Position numbers and translations under genes: made by a program
The notes under the pieces: model-generated
Database searches by the model: none
The model's input: the letters and a program-made list of their open reading frames with translations, nothing else
What the model was told of the DNA's origin: nothing
Part shown: piece by piece, positions 18,795 to 26,019 of the stretch
Layout: the number at the start of each line of letters is the position of its first letter
How positions within the stretch are numbered: position 1 is the first letter of the stretch
NCBI GenBank assembly: GCA_001570385.1
Contig: BBYL01000042.1
Span: 1 to 64,000, forward strand
Source: Microtetraspora glauca
GTDB taxonomy: Bacteria > Actinomycetota > Actinomycetes > Streptosporangiales > Streptosporangiaceae
DNA: 64,000 nucleotides
Reading direction: 5' to 3'

Positions 18795-19001
18795 ATGCGA
18801 CTGCGCTTTCTCGGCTCCACGTCGGAGGCCGGGGCCTGCCCCTCCCTCTACGAGACCGACCGGGGGACGATCGTCGTCCAGGGGCTGGAACTCGTCGACG
18901 CGGACGCCCGCGCCGACCTGAGACACGTGCTCGACGGCGAGACGGCCGTGGAGGTCCCGAGGGAACTGCTCGTGGAGATCGCCCGGCGCGTGCTCGGCTG
19001 A
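18795..19001 (+). CDS. Small conserved protein next to an XRE regulator
   Basis: A 68-residue acidic protein starting at ATG 18795 behind GGGAAGGA. It resembles the small actinobacterial proteins (MRLRFLG-T/S-S at the N-terminus, TDRGTIVVQG, then VEVPRELL) found beside XRE-DUF5753 regulators of the WhiJ type. In such loci the small protein is thought to act with or against the DNA-binding protein. No catalytic motif is visible. It is preceded by a perfect palindrome and is followed by the regulator on the same strand. Confidence 0.7.
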   Translation: MRLRFLGSTSEAGACPSLYETDRGTIVVQGLELVDADARADLRHVLDGETAVEVPRELLVEIARRVLG

Positions 19002-19078
19002 TCACGATTAGGCGCATCCCTATGGCCGGATCGCTCCGGCGGGTCTACCTTTGAGCGCACCACAGGCGGAGGTAGCAC

Positions 19079-19168
19079 GTGACCGACCGAACCACCCGCA
19101 CGGCGAACGTCCATCCGCGCGCCGAAGGGGGGTCCCCGGCGGTGCCACGCGGGACGGACCGCGGGTGA
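19079..19168 (+). CDS. Putative 29-aa leader ORF translationally coupled to the XRE regulator
   Basis: GTG 19079 is preceded by GGAGG (19068-19072) at a good distance and opens a 29-codon frame rich in Arg, Thr and Pro. Its TGA (19166-19168) overlaps the preferred GTG start of the regulator as GTGA. The strong ribosome site belongs to this short frame and not to the regulator, which suggests the regulator is translated by coupling. The peptide resembles nothing I know. An alternative is that the regulator has a longer N-terminus in its own frame. Confidence 0.45.
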   Translation: MTDRTTRTANVHPRAEGGSPAVPRGTDRG

Positions 19169-20016
19169 GCGGCTTCCAGCAGTCCCGGATGGATCTGGGC
19201 TCCGAGCTGCGGCGACTGCGCGAGGAAGCCCACCTGTCCGGCAAGGACCTTGCCGAGCGGCTCGGGTGGCAGCCCTCCAAGGTGTCCCGCATCGAGAACG
19301 CCAGGCAGACCGCCACCGAGGACGACGTGGTCACCTGGGGCCAGGCCGTACGCGCCGATCCGGACACGGTGGACGGCCTGATCCAGCGGGCCCGCGGCCT
19401 CGTCGAGCGGCAGGACTCCTGGCGGCAGCGGCACAAGAACGGCCTCGCCGCGCTCCAGGAGGACGTACGCGACCTGGAGGCGAGGACCCGGTCCTTCCGG
19501 GCGTTCGAGCCGGGCATCGTGATCGGGCTGCTGCAGACCGCCGAGTACGCCAGGAACATCTTCACCAGGGTGCGCCGCGTGTACGAGGCGACCGACGACG
19601 TCGACGCGGCGATCCGGGTCAGGATGCAGCGCCAGGAGATCCTCTACGATCCCGCGCGCTCGTTCCGGTTCGTCCTGCCGGAGGCGGTGCTGCGCTACCG
19701 GTTCGCGCCGCTGAACGTGATGCGCGGCCAGATGGACCGGCTGCTGGCCGTGACCACCCTTCCCAACGTCGAGTTCGGGGTCATCCCGACGGGCGCGCTG
19801 CTGCCCACGACGCTGGTGAACCCGTTCTGGATCTACAACGACGCGCTCGTCGGGGTGGCCACGAAGACCAAGGAGATCCTGCTCCGCGACCCCGACGACA
19901 TCGCCTTCTACGCCCGCGAGTTCGAGGATCTCTGCGAGGTCGCCGCGTTCGGCGAGGACGCCCGCCGTGTGATCGTCCAGGTGATCGACGACTATGCGAG
20001 GCAGTCGCCGGATTAA
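19165..20016 (+). CDS. XRE-family helix-turn-helix regulator with DUF5753 domain
   Basis: A 283-residue regulator. The N-terminal XRE helix-turn-helix is at about 9-70 (LGSELRRLREEAHLSGKDLA, then GWQPSKVSRIENARQ). The C-terminal ligand/partner domain begins near residue 100 (FRAFEPGIVIGLLQTAEYAR), as in the WhiJ-like DUF5753 family that is abundant in morphologically complex actinomycetes. GTG 19165 is preferred because it overlaps the stop of a short leader frame; ATG 19189 is the next option. It is flanked by two small genes on the same strand, each preceded by GCGCAATTG, which fits autoregulation of the three-gene locus. Confidence 0.88.
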   Translation: MSGFQQSRMDLGSELRRLREEAHLSGKDLAERLGWQPSKVSRIENARQTATEDDVVTWGQAVRADPDTVDGLIQRARGLVERQDSWRQRHKNGLAALQEDVRDLEARTRSFRAFEPGIVIGLLQTAEYARNIFTRVRRVYEATDDVDAAIRVRMQRQEILYDPARSFRFVLPEAVLRYRFAPLNVMRGQMDRLLAVTTLPNVEFGVIPTGALLPTTLVNPFWIYNDALVGVATKTKEILLRDPDDIAFYAREFEDLCEVAAFGEDARRVIVQVIDDYARQSPD

Positions 20017-20019
20017 TCG

Positions 20020-20028
20020 GCGCAATTG
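20020..20028. promoter_or_regulatory. Second GCGCAATTG site
   Basis: GCGCAATTG lies a few bases after the regulator stop and about 60 bp before the small gene at 20087. It matches half of the 18-bp palindrome at 18754-18771. A site this short could occur by chance; its position is what makes it noteworthy. Confidence 0.35.
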
Positions 20029-20086
20029 CTTGTATCCGCGTCGCGGCCCGTGCAATCCTTTCCCCCTGAACGGGAGGTGAAGCGCG

Positions 20087-20344
20087 TTGGTCGATACGGT
20101 TTCGCGCATCCACGAGTTCGCGTCGGCGGCCCGTGCGCACATCGACCTCTCGGTCCGGGTGATCGGTGACATGCCTCCCCGGGTCCAGGTGCGCAACCGG
20201 TTCAGCGACACCCTGCGTGAGACCGTGACCTGCTCCGACGACGGCGCGTTCCTCACCTCGTGGGGCTACCGGCTCGGCACCGTGGAGTGCGTCGAGTCCG
20301 CCGCCGCCCGGCTCGCCTACCTCCTGGCCGCCCTCCCCGCCTGA
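20087..20344 (+). CDS. Small hypothetical protein downstream of the XRE regulator
   Basis: An 85-residue protein from TTG 20087, with GGGAGGTGA about 8 bp upstream as a strong ribosome site. I do not recognise a family. It has a hydrophobic-amphipathic N-terminus, a basic middle (PPRVQVRNRFSD) and an Ala/Leu-rich C-terminus, with one Cys at TVTCSDD and another at VECVES. Position and orientation suggest it belongs to the XRE locus, perhaps as a second partner protein. It ends 31 bp from the convergent GT39 gene. Confidence 0.6.
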   Translation: MVDTVSRIHEFASAARAHIDLSVRVIGDMPPRVQVRNRFSDTLRETVTCSDDGAFLTSWGYRLGTVECVESAAARLAYLLAALPA

Positions 20345-20375
20345 GAGCGGCCCGCAGGTTCCCGTCGCCGCGGCG

Positions 20376-22529
20376 TCAGGCCAGCTTGTAGAGGGACGAG
20401 TTCCCCTCGGCGCCACCGGCCTCGGCGCCGCCGATCTCCGCGGAGTCGACCGGCGTGCCGTTCGCCTTGACCCACTCGGTGACCTCGGAGTCGCCGCCGC
20501 CGGGGCCTCTGCCGCCCACCACGACGTACTTCAGCTTCCCCTCGGCGACGTACCGCTTCAGCGTGGCGACCGACATCGCGGGGTCGCTCCCGGTGAAGCC
20601 GCCCATCGCGATGACCGGCCTGCCGGTGGACAGGATGACCGACGAGGCGCTCTGCGCGCTGCCGACCGCGACGAGCCAGGTGGCGTCGCCCTGGTTCTTC
20701 TTCAGGTAGGCCACCATCGCGTCGCTGATCCCGCCGCCGGGCCCGCCTCCGAAGCCTCCGGGGAAGCCGACGGCGCGGCCTCCGGGACGCGTTCCGCCGG
20801 GCGGCATCCCTTCGGGAGTCCCCGTCCCGCCAGGCTCTCCGGGGCCGCCGTAGCGGGCTCCTGAAGGGCCCCCCGGGAAGCCTCCGGGGAAGCCCCCGGG
20901 GAAGCCTCCGGGGAAGCCTCCGGGGCCGCCCATCCCGCGACCGGTCGAGGGGCCCGCCGTCGGGTTGGTGCCGTTCACCCCCGACCCCAAGGGCGTCAGG
21001 GCGTACGCGGCGGGCCCGGCGAGGCCGGCGAACAGCCCGGCGGCCAGCGCCACCACCGTGACGCGGCGCACGCCGTAGCCCACGGCCACCAGCCCGAGGG
21101 CCGCCACCGCGGTCGCTCCCGCGACGGCCCAGGCCAGCCACGGGACGAACTCCGTCGTACGGCGCAGCACCGCGAACGACCAGCCGCCGGTGACGGCGAC
21201 GGCCGCGGGAAGCGCCCACGCCCACGCGCGGGAGCTCCGGAGGGCCCGCCACATCAGCACCCCGCCCATCCCCGCGAGCGCCGCGATCGCGGGCGCCATG
21301 GCGGTCGAGTAGTACGGGTGGAACGTCCCCGCCGAGAAGCTGAACACGGCGTAGTGGACCACCAGCCAGCCGCCCCACAGCAGCAGGGCCGCCCTGGTCG
21401 CGGGGCGGCGGTCAGGACGCAGCGCGGTCACCGTCGCCGAGCGGTCGCCCTCACCGCGCAGTACGGCGCCGCCGGTGAGGGCGGCGGCCCTGCGGCCGGT
21501 CAGGACCAGCCCGGCGACCAGCGCGACCACCGCGAACGGGATCAGCCAGGAGATCTGCCCGGCCATGATGTCGTTGAAGAGCCGGTCCGCGCCCGCGGCG
21601 CCGCCGAACGACGCGCCCTGACCGCCCCCGCCTCCGCCGCCGCTCCTGCCGAAGATCCGGCCCAGGCCGTTGTAGCCGACGACGAGGTCCCACACCGTGT
21701 TGTCGGTGCTGCCCCCGACGTACGGCCGTCCGTCCGCGGGCCACAGGTCGACGATCACCATCCACCAGGCGCTGGAGACGGCCAGGGCCACCCCGGCCAC
21801 GAGCAGCCGCCCGATCCGCCGCGAGAACTCGCCCGCGGCCGCGTACAGGTACACGAGGGCGAACGCGGGCAGCACCAGGTACGCCTGGAGCATCTTGGTG
21901 GTGAACGCGAGCCCGACGAGGACCGCCGAGATCACGATGGTCCGCGGCCGCCCGGTACGGATCGCCTCCAGGCAGAACCAGGCCGCCGCCACCAGGAGCA
22001 GCACCAGGACGGTGTCCGGGTTGTTGTCCCGGTTGATCGCCACGGTGATCGGGGTCAGCGTCATCACCAGGGCCGCGACCAGCGCCGCCGCGTGACCGGC
22101 GGGCCCCGCCAGCGAGCGCCGGACCGCCGAGTGCACCAGGGCGACCGAGGCGACGCCGGCGGCCGCCTGCGGCAGCAGCATGCTCCATGTGCCGAAACCG
22201 AAGACCCGCGCGGACAACCCCATCACCCACAGCGCGAACGGCGGCTTGTCGACGGTGATGAACGAGCCGGCGTCCAGCGCCCCGAAGAAGAACGCCTTCC
22301 AGCTCTGGGTGCCCGAGTAGACCGCGGCCGCGTAGTACTCGTTGGCGTACCCGCCCGCGCCGAGTGCCCAGGTGTAGAGGACGGCGGCAAGGACGAGCAC
22401 GGCCCACATCGCCGGGCGCGCCCAGCGCGGGTCATGGCGTGCCGTCCGCCGGGCCGTCCACGGTGCAGTCCGCCGGGCCGACGGTCGCGCGGGCGCCGCC
22501 GGCGACGTGGTGACAGGCGGCGTGCTCAT
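20376..22529 (-). CDS. GT39/ArnT-type membrane glycosyltransferase with Gly-rich insert
   Basis: A polytopic membrane protein (717 aa) of the dolichyl-phosphate-mannose mannosyltransferase-like family. The first outer loop carries the catalytic-type acidic motif ANEYYAAAV, and DKPPFALW follows. About ten or more hydrophobic helices run to residue about 490. A long Gly/Pro-rich external segment with repeated GGFPGGF units (DNA about 20870-20940) joins them to a C-terminal globular domain of about 150 residues. This layout matches B. subtilis YkcB-like proteins. It probably transfers a sugar from a polyprenyl-phosphate donor made by the adjacent GT2 enzyme. ATG 22529 follows GAGGGAGG and overlaps the GT2 stop by 4 bp. 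Confidence 0.9.
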   Translation of the reverse strand: MSTPPVTTSPAAPARPSARRTAPWTARRTARHDPRWARPAMWAVLVLAAVLYTWALGAGGYANEYYAAAVYSGTQSWKAFFFGALDAGSFITVDKPPFALWVMGLSARVFGFGTWSMLLPQAAAGVASVALVHSAVRRSLAGPAGHAAALVAALVMTLTPITVAINRDNNPDTVLVLLLVAAAWFCLEAIRTGRPRTIVISAVLVGLAFTTKMLQAYLVLPAFALVYLYAAAGEFSRRIGRLLVAGVALAVSSAWWMVIVDLWPADGRPYVGGSTDNTVWDLVVGYNGLGRIFGRSGGGGGGGQGASFGGAAGADRLFNDIMAGQISWLIPFAVVALVAGLVLTGRRAAALTGGAVLRGEGDRSATVTALRPDRRPATRAALLLWGGWLVVHYAVFSFSAGTFHPYYSTAMAPAIAALAGMGGVLMWRALRSSRAWAWALPAAVAVTGGWSFAVLRRTTEFVPWLAWAVAGATAVAALGLVAVGYGVRRVTVVALAAGLFAGLAGPAAYALTPLGSGVNGTNPTAGPSTGRGMGGPGGFPGGFPGGFPGGFPGGPSGARYGGPGEPGGTGTPEGMPPGGTRPGGRAVGFPGGFGGGPGGGISDAMVAYLKKNQGDATWLVAVGSAQSASSVILSTGRPVIAMGGFTGSDPAMSVATLKRYVAEGKLKYVVVGGRGPGGGDSEVTEWVKANGTPVDSAEIGGAEAGGAEGNSSLYKLA

Positions 22530-23737
22530 CGGGCCTCCCTCCGGGGGTTGAACACCCACACCCGCAGGAGAAGGAAGCGTGCCAGGGTGGCGGCCCCGTT
22601 CGCGACGATCACTCCGACGAGCTCGGCGCCGCGCGACGCCGTCGCGGGCAGCAGGGCCAGGATGCCGGTGGTGAGGGCCAGGCCGATCAGGAAGGCGGCC
22701 AGGCCCTCGATCTGGTGCCTGAGCGCCCCCGAGGCCCCGGTGACGCCGAACGTGAAGCGCCGGTTGGCCGCCGTGTTGGCGATCGCCGTGACGAGCAGCG
22801 CGACCGCGTTCGCGGCGACCGCGGGCATGGCCGCGCGCAGCAGCCAGAAGAGCGCCAGGTAGGCGACCGTGCTGATCGCCCCGATGACCGCGAAGCTGGG
22901 GAGCTGCCTCGCCATCCCCGCGGGGAGCCTGGCCTGCTGCACGCGGGCGGGGACGGGCAGCCGCACCGCGCCGGAGAGGGTCTTCCTGGTCACCCGCCAC
23001 ATTCCCCTGAGGTCGTCCGTCGCGGTCCTGACGATGTCCACCCGGCTGTCGGGGTCGTCCACCCAGTCCACCGGCACCTCGTGGATGCGCAGCCCGTGCC
23101 GCTCGGCGAGCAGCAGCAGCTCGGTGTCGAAGAACCACTCCTGGTCCTCCACGATGGGCAGCAGCGCCCGCACGATCTCGGTGCGGCCCGCCTTGAAGCC
23201 GCACTGGGCGTCGGAGAACCTGGCCCCCATCAGCGAGCGGAGCAGCAGGTTGTAGGCGCGGGAGATGAACTCGCGTTTGGGCCCGCGCACCACGTTCGAC
23301 GTCGTGGCGAGGCGGGTGCCGATGGCGAGGTCGCTGTGGCCGGTCAGCAGCGGGGCCACCAGCGGCAGGAAGGCGTCCAGGTCGGTCGACAGGTCCACGT
23401 CCATGTAGCTGACGACGTCGGCCTCGCTCTCGCCCCACGCCCTCCGCAGCGCGCGCCCGCGCCCCTTCTCGTCGAGGTGCAGCGCGTGCACGTTCGGCAG
23501 CTCGCGGGCCAGCTCGCCGGCGATCGCCCAGGTGTCGTCCGTGCTGGCGTTGTCCGCGATCGTGATGCGGAAGCCGTACGGGAAGTCGCGGGTCAGGTAA
23601 CCGTGCAGCCTGCGGATGCTCTCGGCCAGCACGCGCTGCTCGTTGTACACGGGAACCACGACCTCGACGAGGCGTGTCCTTCCCGGGGCGCCGTTCGGAG
23701 ACGAGGCCGGAGGCGGGGGAACCGTCGCGATGCTCAT
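22526..23737 (-). CDS. Fused GT2 polyprenyl-phosphate glycosyltransferase and GtrA-like membrane protein
   Basis: A 403-residue bifunctional protein. Residues about 20-260 form a DPM1/YkcC-like GT2 domain with VVVPVYNEQ, the DNASTDD loop and the metal-binding MDVDLSTD. Residues about 270-400 form a GtrA-like domain with four hydrophobic helices and the NRRFTF motif. It should make a polyprenyl-phosphate sugar in the inner leaflet and help flip it to the outside for the GT39 protein encoded next (ATGA overlap). ATG 23737 is the likely start. Two CTCAG direct repeats lie upstream. Confidence 0.9.
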   Translation of the reverse strand: MSIATVPPPPASSPNGAPGRTRLVEVVVPVYNEQRVLAESIRRLHGYLTRDFPYGFRITIADNASTDDTWAIAGELARELPNVHALHLDEKGRGRALRRAWGESEADVVSYMDVDLSTDLDAFLPLVAPLLTGHSDLAIGTRLATTSNVVRGPKREFISRAYNLLLRSLMGARFSDAQCGFKAGRTEIVRALLPIVEDQEWFFDTELLLLAERHGLRIHEVPVDWVDDPDSRVDIVRTATDDLRGMWRVTRKTLSGAVRLPVPARVQQARLPAGMARQLPSFAVIGAISTVAYLALFWLLRAAMPAVAANAVALLVTAIANTAANRRFTFGVTGASGALRHQIEGLAAFLIGLALTTGILALLPATASRGAELVGVIVANGAATLARFLLLRVWVFNPRREAR

Positions 23738-23771
23738 GTGGTCCAACGTCGGCGCAGGGAATTGAACCTTG

Positions 23772-23798
23772 CTGAGCTGCCGATTAAGGATGTCTGAG
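23772..23798 (-). promoter_or_regulatory. CTCAG direct repeats upstream of the GT2 gene, candidate response-regulator site
   Basis: On the minus strand CTCAG occurs at 23798-23794 and again at 23776-23772, exactly 22 bp (two helical turns) apart, with TTTCTCAGACATCC at the first copy. OmpR-type regulators of the MprA class bind direct repeats containing CTCAG. The neighbouring response regulator is the obvious candidate. Confidence 0.35.
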
Positions 23799-23832
23799 AA
23801 AGAGCGGGGAACCCCGGGGGCACGGCGATCTC

Positions 23833-25305
23833 CTAGGAGGCCGCCACCTCGTCCTTCACCTCCGCGCCGGGCGGTGTGCCGGGCAGGCTGATCGTGGCCA
23901 GCGTCCCGCCGCCGGGAGCGTTCCCGAGGCGGACCTCGCCACCGGCGTCCCGTACGGCCTGGGCCACGATGGACAGTCCGAGCCCCGACCCGGGGAGGCT
24001 GCGCGCCGACGAGGAGCGCCAGAACCTCTCGAAGACGTGCGGAAGCTCGTCCTCCGGGATGCCCGGCCCCTGGTCGCGTACGGTCAGGACCCCGTTCGCG
24101 AGCCGGACCGCCACCAGGCCGCCCGGCGGGCTGAACTTCACGGCGTTGTCGAGCACGTTCACGGCGGCCCGCTGGAGGCCCCTGGCGTCGCCGTGGACCT
24201 GCCACGGCTGGAGGTCAACCTGGAACTCCAGTCCGGGGCCGCGGCGCCTGGCGCGGTTCACGGCGGCGGACACCAGGTCGTGGAAGTCGATGTCGGTGGA
24301 GTGCTCGCCCGTCTCGGCGCTCCTCGACAGTTCGAGGAGGTCGCCGATCAGGCTGGACATCTCCTCGAACTGCTCCTTGACGTTGATCAGGAGCCGGCGT
24401 TTGGACTCCGGCTCCAACGCCCGGCCGGTGTTCTCGCTGCGCAGCATCAGGTCGATGTTGGTGCGCAGGCTGGTCAGCGGGGTCCGCAACTCGTGCCCGG
24501 CGTCGGAGACCAGCCGGCGCTGGCGTTCCTGGGAGCTGGACAGGGCGGCCGTCATCGTGTTGAACGACCGGCTCAGCCTGGCGATCTCGTCGGTCCCCTC
24601 GACCGGGATCCGGATCGCGAGGTCCTCGGTCCGCGCCACGTGCTCGACCGCGCTCGTCAGCCGCTCGACGGGGCGAAGCGCCGCGCGGGCGAGCCAGAGA
24701 CCGGCGAGCGCGGCGCCGAGCACGCCGACGACGGCCACCGACCCGAGGATCAGGGCGAGGATCCGGAGCGTCCCGCTCATCTCTTCCGTGGAGCGGAAGA
24801 CGGTGACGGCCACCGGCTCCGGGACGGCGAACTGCCGCAGTTCCTCGGGGCCGCCGCGCGGCGACGGTTGCGGCACGTACTTCTTGGTGAGGGCGAGGAC
24901 CGAGCTGCCGTTCCTCGTCACCGCGTCGCGCAGGACCGGGTCTCCGCCGGAGACGGCCAGAGCCCGCTCCTCCGGGGTCGGGACGACCTCGTCCGACGAT
25001 CCCCACACGCAGACGGAGCCGTCCGCCCGGATGATCTCCCAGCTGCGCCCGGACGGGTCCCACGGGTGCGGTGGGCCGACGCCCTGTTCAAGGGTTTCCT
25101 GATCACTGTCCGCGCCGCACTGGGCGAGCGTGAACGCCACCTGCTCGACGCGCGGGTTGAACTCCCCCAGCGAGTCGCGGATCTGCCCCTGCATCCGGTC
25201 GTGGATCAGGAACCAGCACACCGCCGCCGACAGGGCCACCGCCACCGCCACCGCGGCGGCGATGACCAGGGTGAGCCGGGCCCGGAGCGAACGGCGTCTC
25301 CTCAC
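23833..25305 (-). CDS. Sensor histidine kinase (MprB/TcrY-like)
   Basis: A 490-residue kinase. The first membrane helix is at about 11-33, an extracytoplasmic sensor region at about 36-178, and the second helix at about 179-207. A HAMP linker (RPVERLTSAVEH) follows, then the HisKA H-box SDAGHELRTPLTS with phospho-acceptor His271. The ATPase domain has NVLDNAVKFSPPGG, DQGPGIP and GSGLGLSI. GTG 25305 overlaps the response-regulator stop as GTGA, so the two are translationally coupled. Together with the GT2-GtrA and GT39 genes it forms a module that is often seen in actinomycetes, suggesting control of an envelope sugar modification. Confidence 0.93.
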   Translation of the reverse strand: MRRRRSLRARLTLVIAAAVAVAVALSAAVCWFLIHDRMQGQIRDSLGEFNPRVEQVAFTLAQCGADSDQETLEQGVGPPHPWDPSGRSWEIIRADGSVCVWGSSDEVVPTPEERALAVSGGDPVLRDAVTRNGSSVLALTKKYVPQPSPRGGPEELRQFAVPEPVAVTVFRSTEEMSGTLRILALILGSVAVVGVLGAALAGLWLARAALRPVERLTSAVEHVARTEDLAIRIPVEGTDEIARLSRSFNTMTAALSSSQERQRRLVSDAGHELRTPLTSLRTNIDLMLRSENTGRALEPESKRRLLINVKEQFEEMSSLIGDLLELSRSAETGEHSTDIDFHDLVSAAVNRARRRGPGLEFQVDLQPWQVHGDARGLQRAAVNVLDNAVKFSPPGGLVAVRLANGVLTVRDQGPGIPEDELPHVFERFWRSSSARSLPGSGLGLSIVAQAVRDAGGEVRLGNAPGGGTLATISLPGTPPGAEVKDEVAAS

Positions 25306-26012
25306 GGAAAGGTCCGCAGGACATAGCCCACACCGCGCACGGTGTGGATCAGCCGGGTCTCGTCCGCGGCCTCGGTCTTCCTCCGCAGGTACATCACGTA
25401 GACGTCGAGCGAGTTGGACGACGGCTCGAAGTCGAACCCCCACACCTCGCTGAGGATCTGCTCCCGGGTCAGCACCTGGCGCGGATGCGTCAGGAACAGT
25501 TCGAGCAGGAGGTACTCCGTACGCGTGAGGTCGAGGGGGCGGCCGGCGCGGGTGACCTCGCGCCCGGCGGTGTCCATGCGGAGGTCGGCGAAGGAGAGCA
25601 CGGAGCCCGCCTCCTCGCTGGGCGCGGCGAGCGCGCCGCGCCGCAGCAGGGCGCGCACCCGGGCGAGCAGCTCGTCCAGCTCGAAGGGCTTGACCAGGTA
25701 GTCGTCGGCCCCCGCGTCGAGACCGGACACGCGGTCGCCCACGGCGTCGCGCGCGGTCAGCATCAGCACCGGGACGTGGTTGCCGGAGGAGCGGAGCCTG
25801 CGGCACGTCGTCAGGCCGTCCAGACGCGGCATCATCACGTCGAGCAGCACCGCGTCGTACGGCTCGCGCTCCAGCCGGTCGAGGGCGGCCGACCCGTCCG
25901 CGACGGTCTCGACCTTGTACCCCTCGAACTCGAGGCTGCTCCGCAGCGCCTCGCGCAGCGCCGGTTCGTCGTCGACCACCAGCAACCGCGCGGACTCACC
26001 TTCGGCTCCCAT
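25302..26012 (-). CDS. OmpR-family response regulator
   Basis: A 236-residue regulator. The receiver domain has the acidic pair Asp14/Asp15, phospho-acceptor Asp58 (LLDVMMPRLDG), Thr86 and Lys108 (LVKPF). The C-terminal winged-helix domain has RTEYLLLELFL and VRGVGYVLR. It pairs with the kinase encoded directly downstream (4-bp overlap). ATG 26012 is the best start. It begins 7 bp after the stop of the FAD oxidoreductase gene, so it may be transcribed from that gene's promoter as well as from its own. Confidence 0.93.
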   Translation of the reverse strand: MGAEGESARLLVVDDEPALREALRSSLEFEGYKVETVADGSAALDRLEREPYDAVLLDVMMPRLDGLTTCRRLRSSGNHVPVLMLTARDAVGDRVSGLDAGADDYLVKPFELDELLARVRALLRRGALAAPSEEAGSVLSFADLRMDTAGREVTRAGRPLDLTRTEYLLLELFLTHPRQVLTREQILSEVWGFDFEPSSNSLDVYVMYLRRKTEAADETRLIHTVRGVGYVLRTFP

Positions 26013-26019
26013 CACCGTT

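Noticed and set aside
16687..19017. Long leftward frame opposite the AtuA-like gene
   Set aside because: Antisense shadow rich in Arg and Gly with no recognisable domain.
19025..19040. Small hairpin GCCGGA-TCGC-TCCGGC as a terminator
   Set aside because: Only a 6-bp stem without a T-run; likely chance in GC-rich DNA, although it lies between the small gene and the regulator leader.
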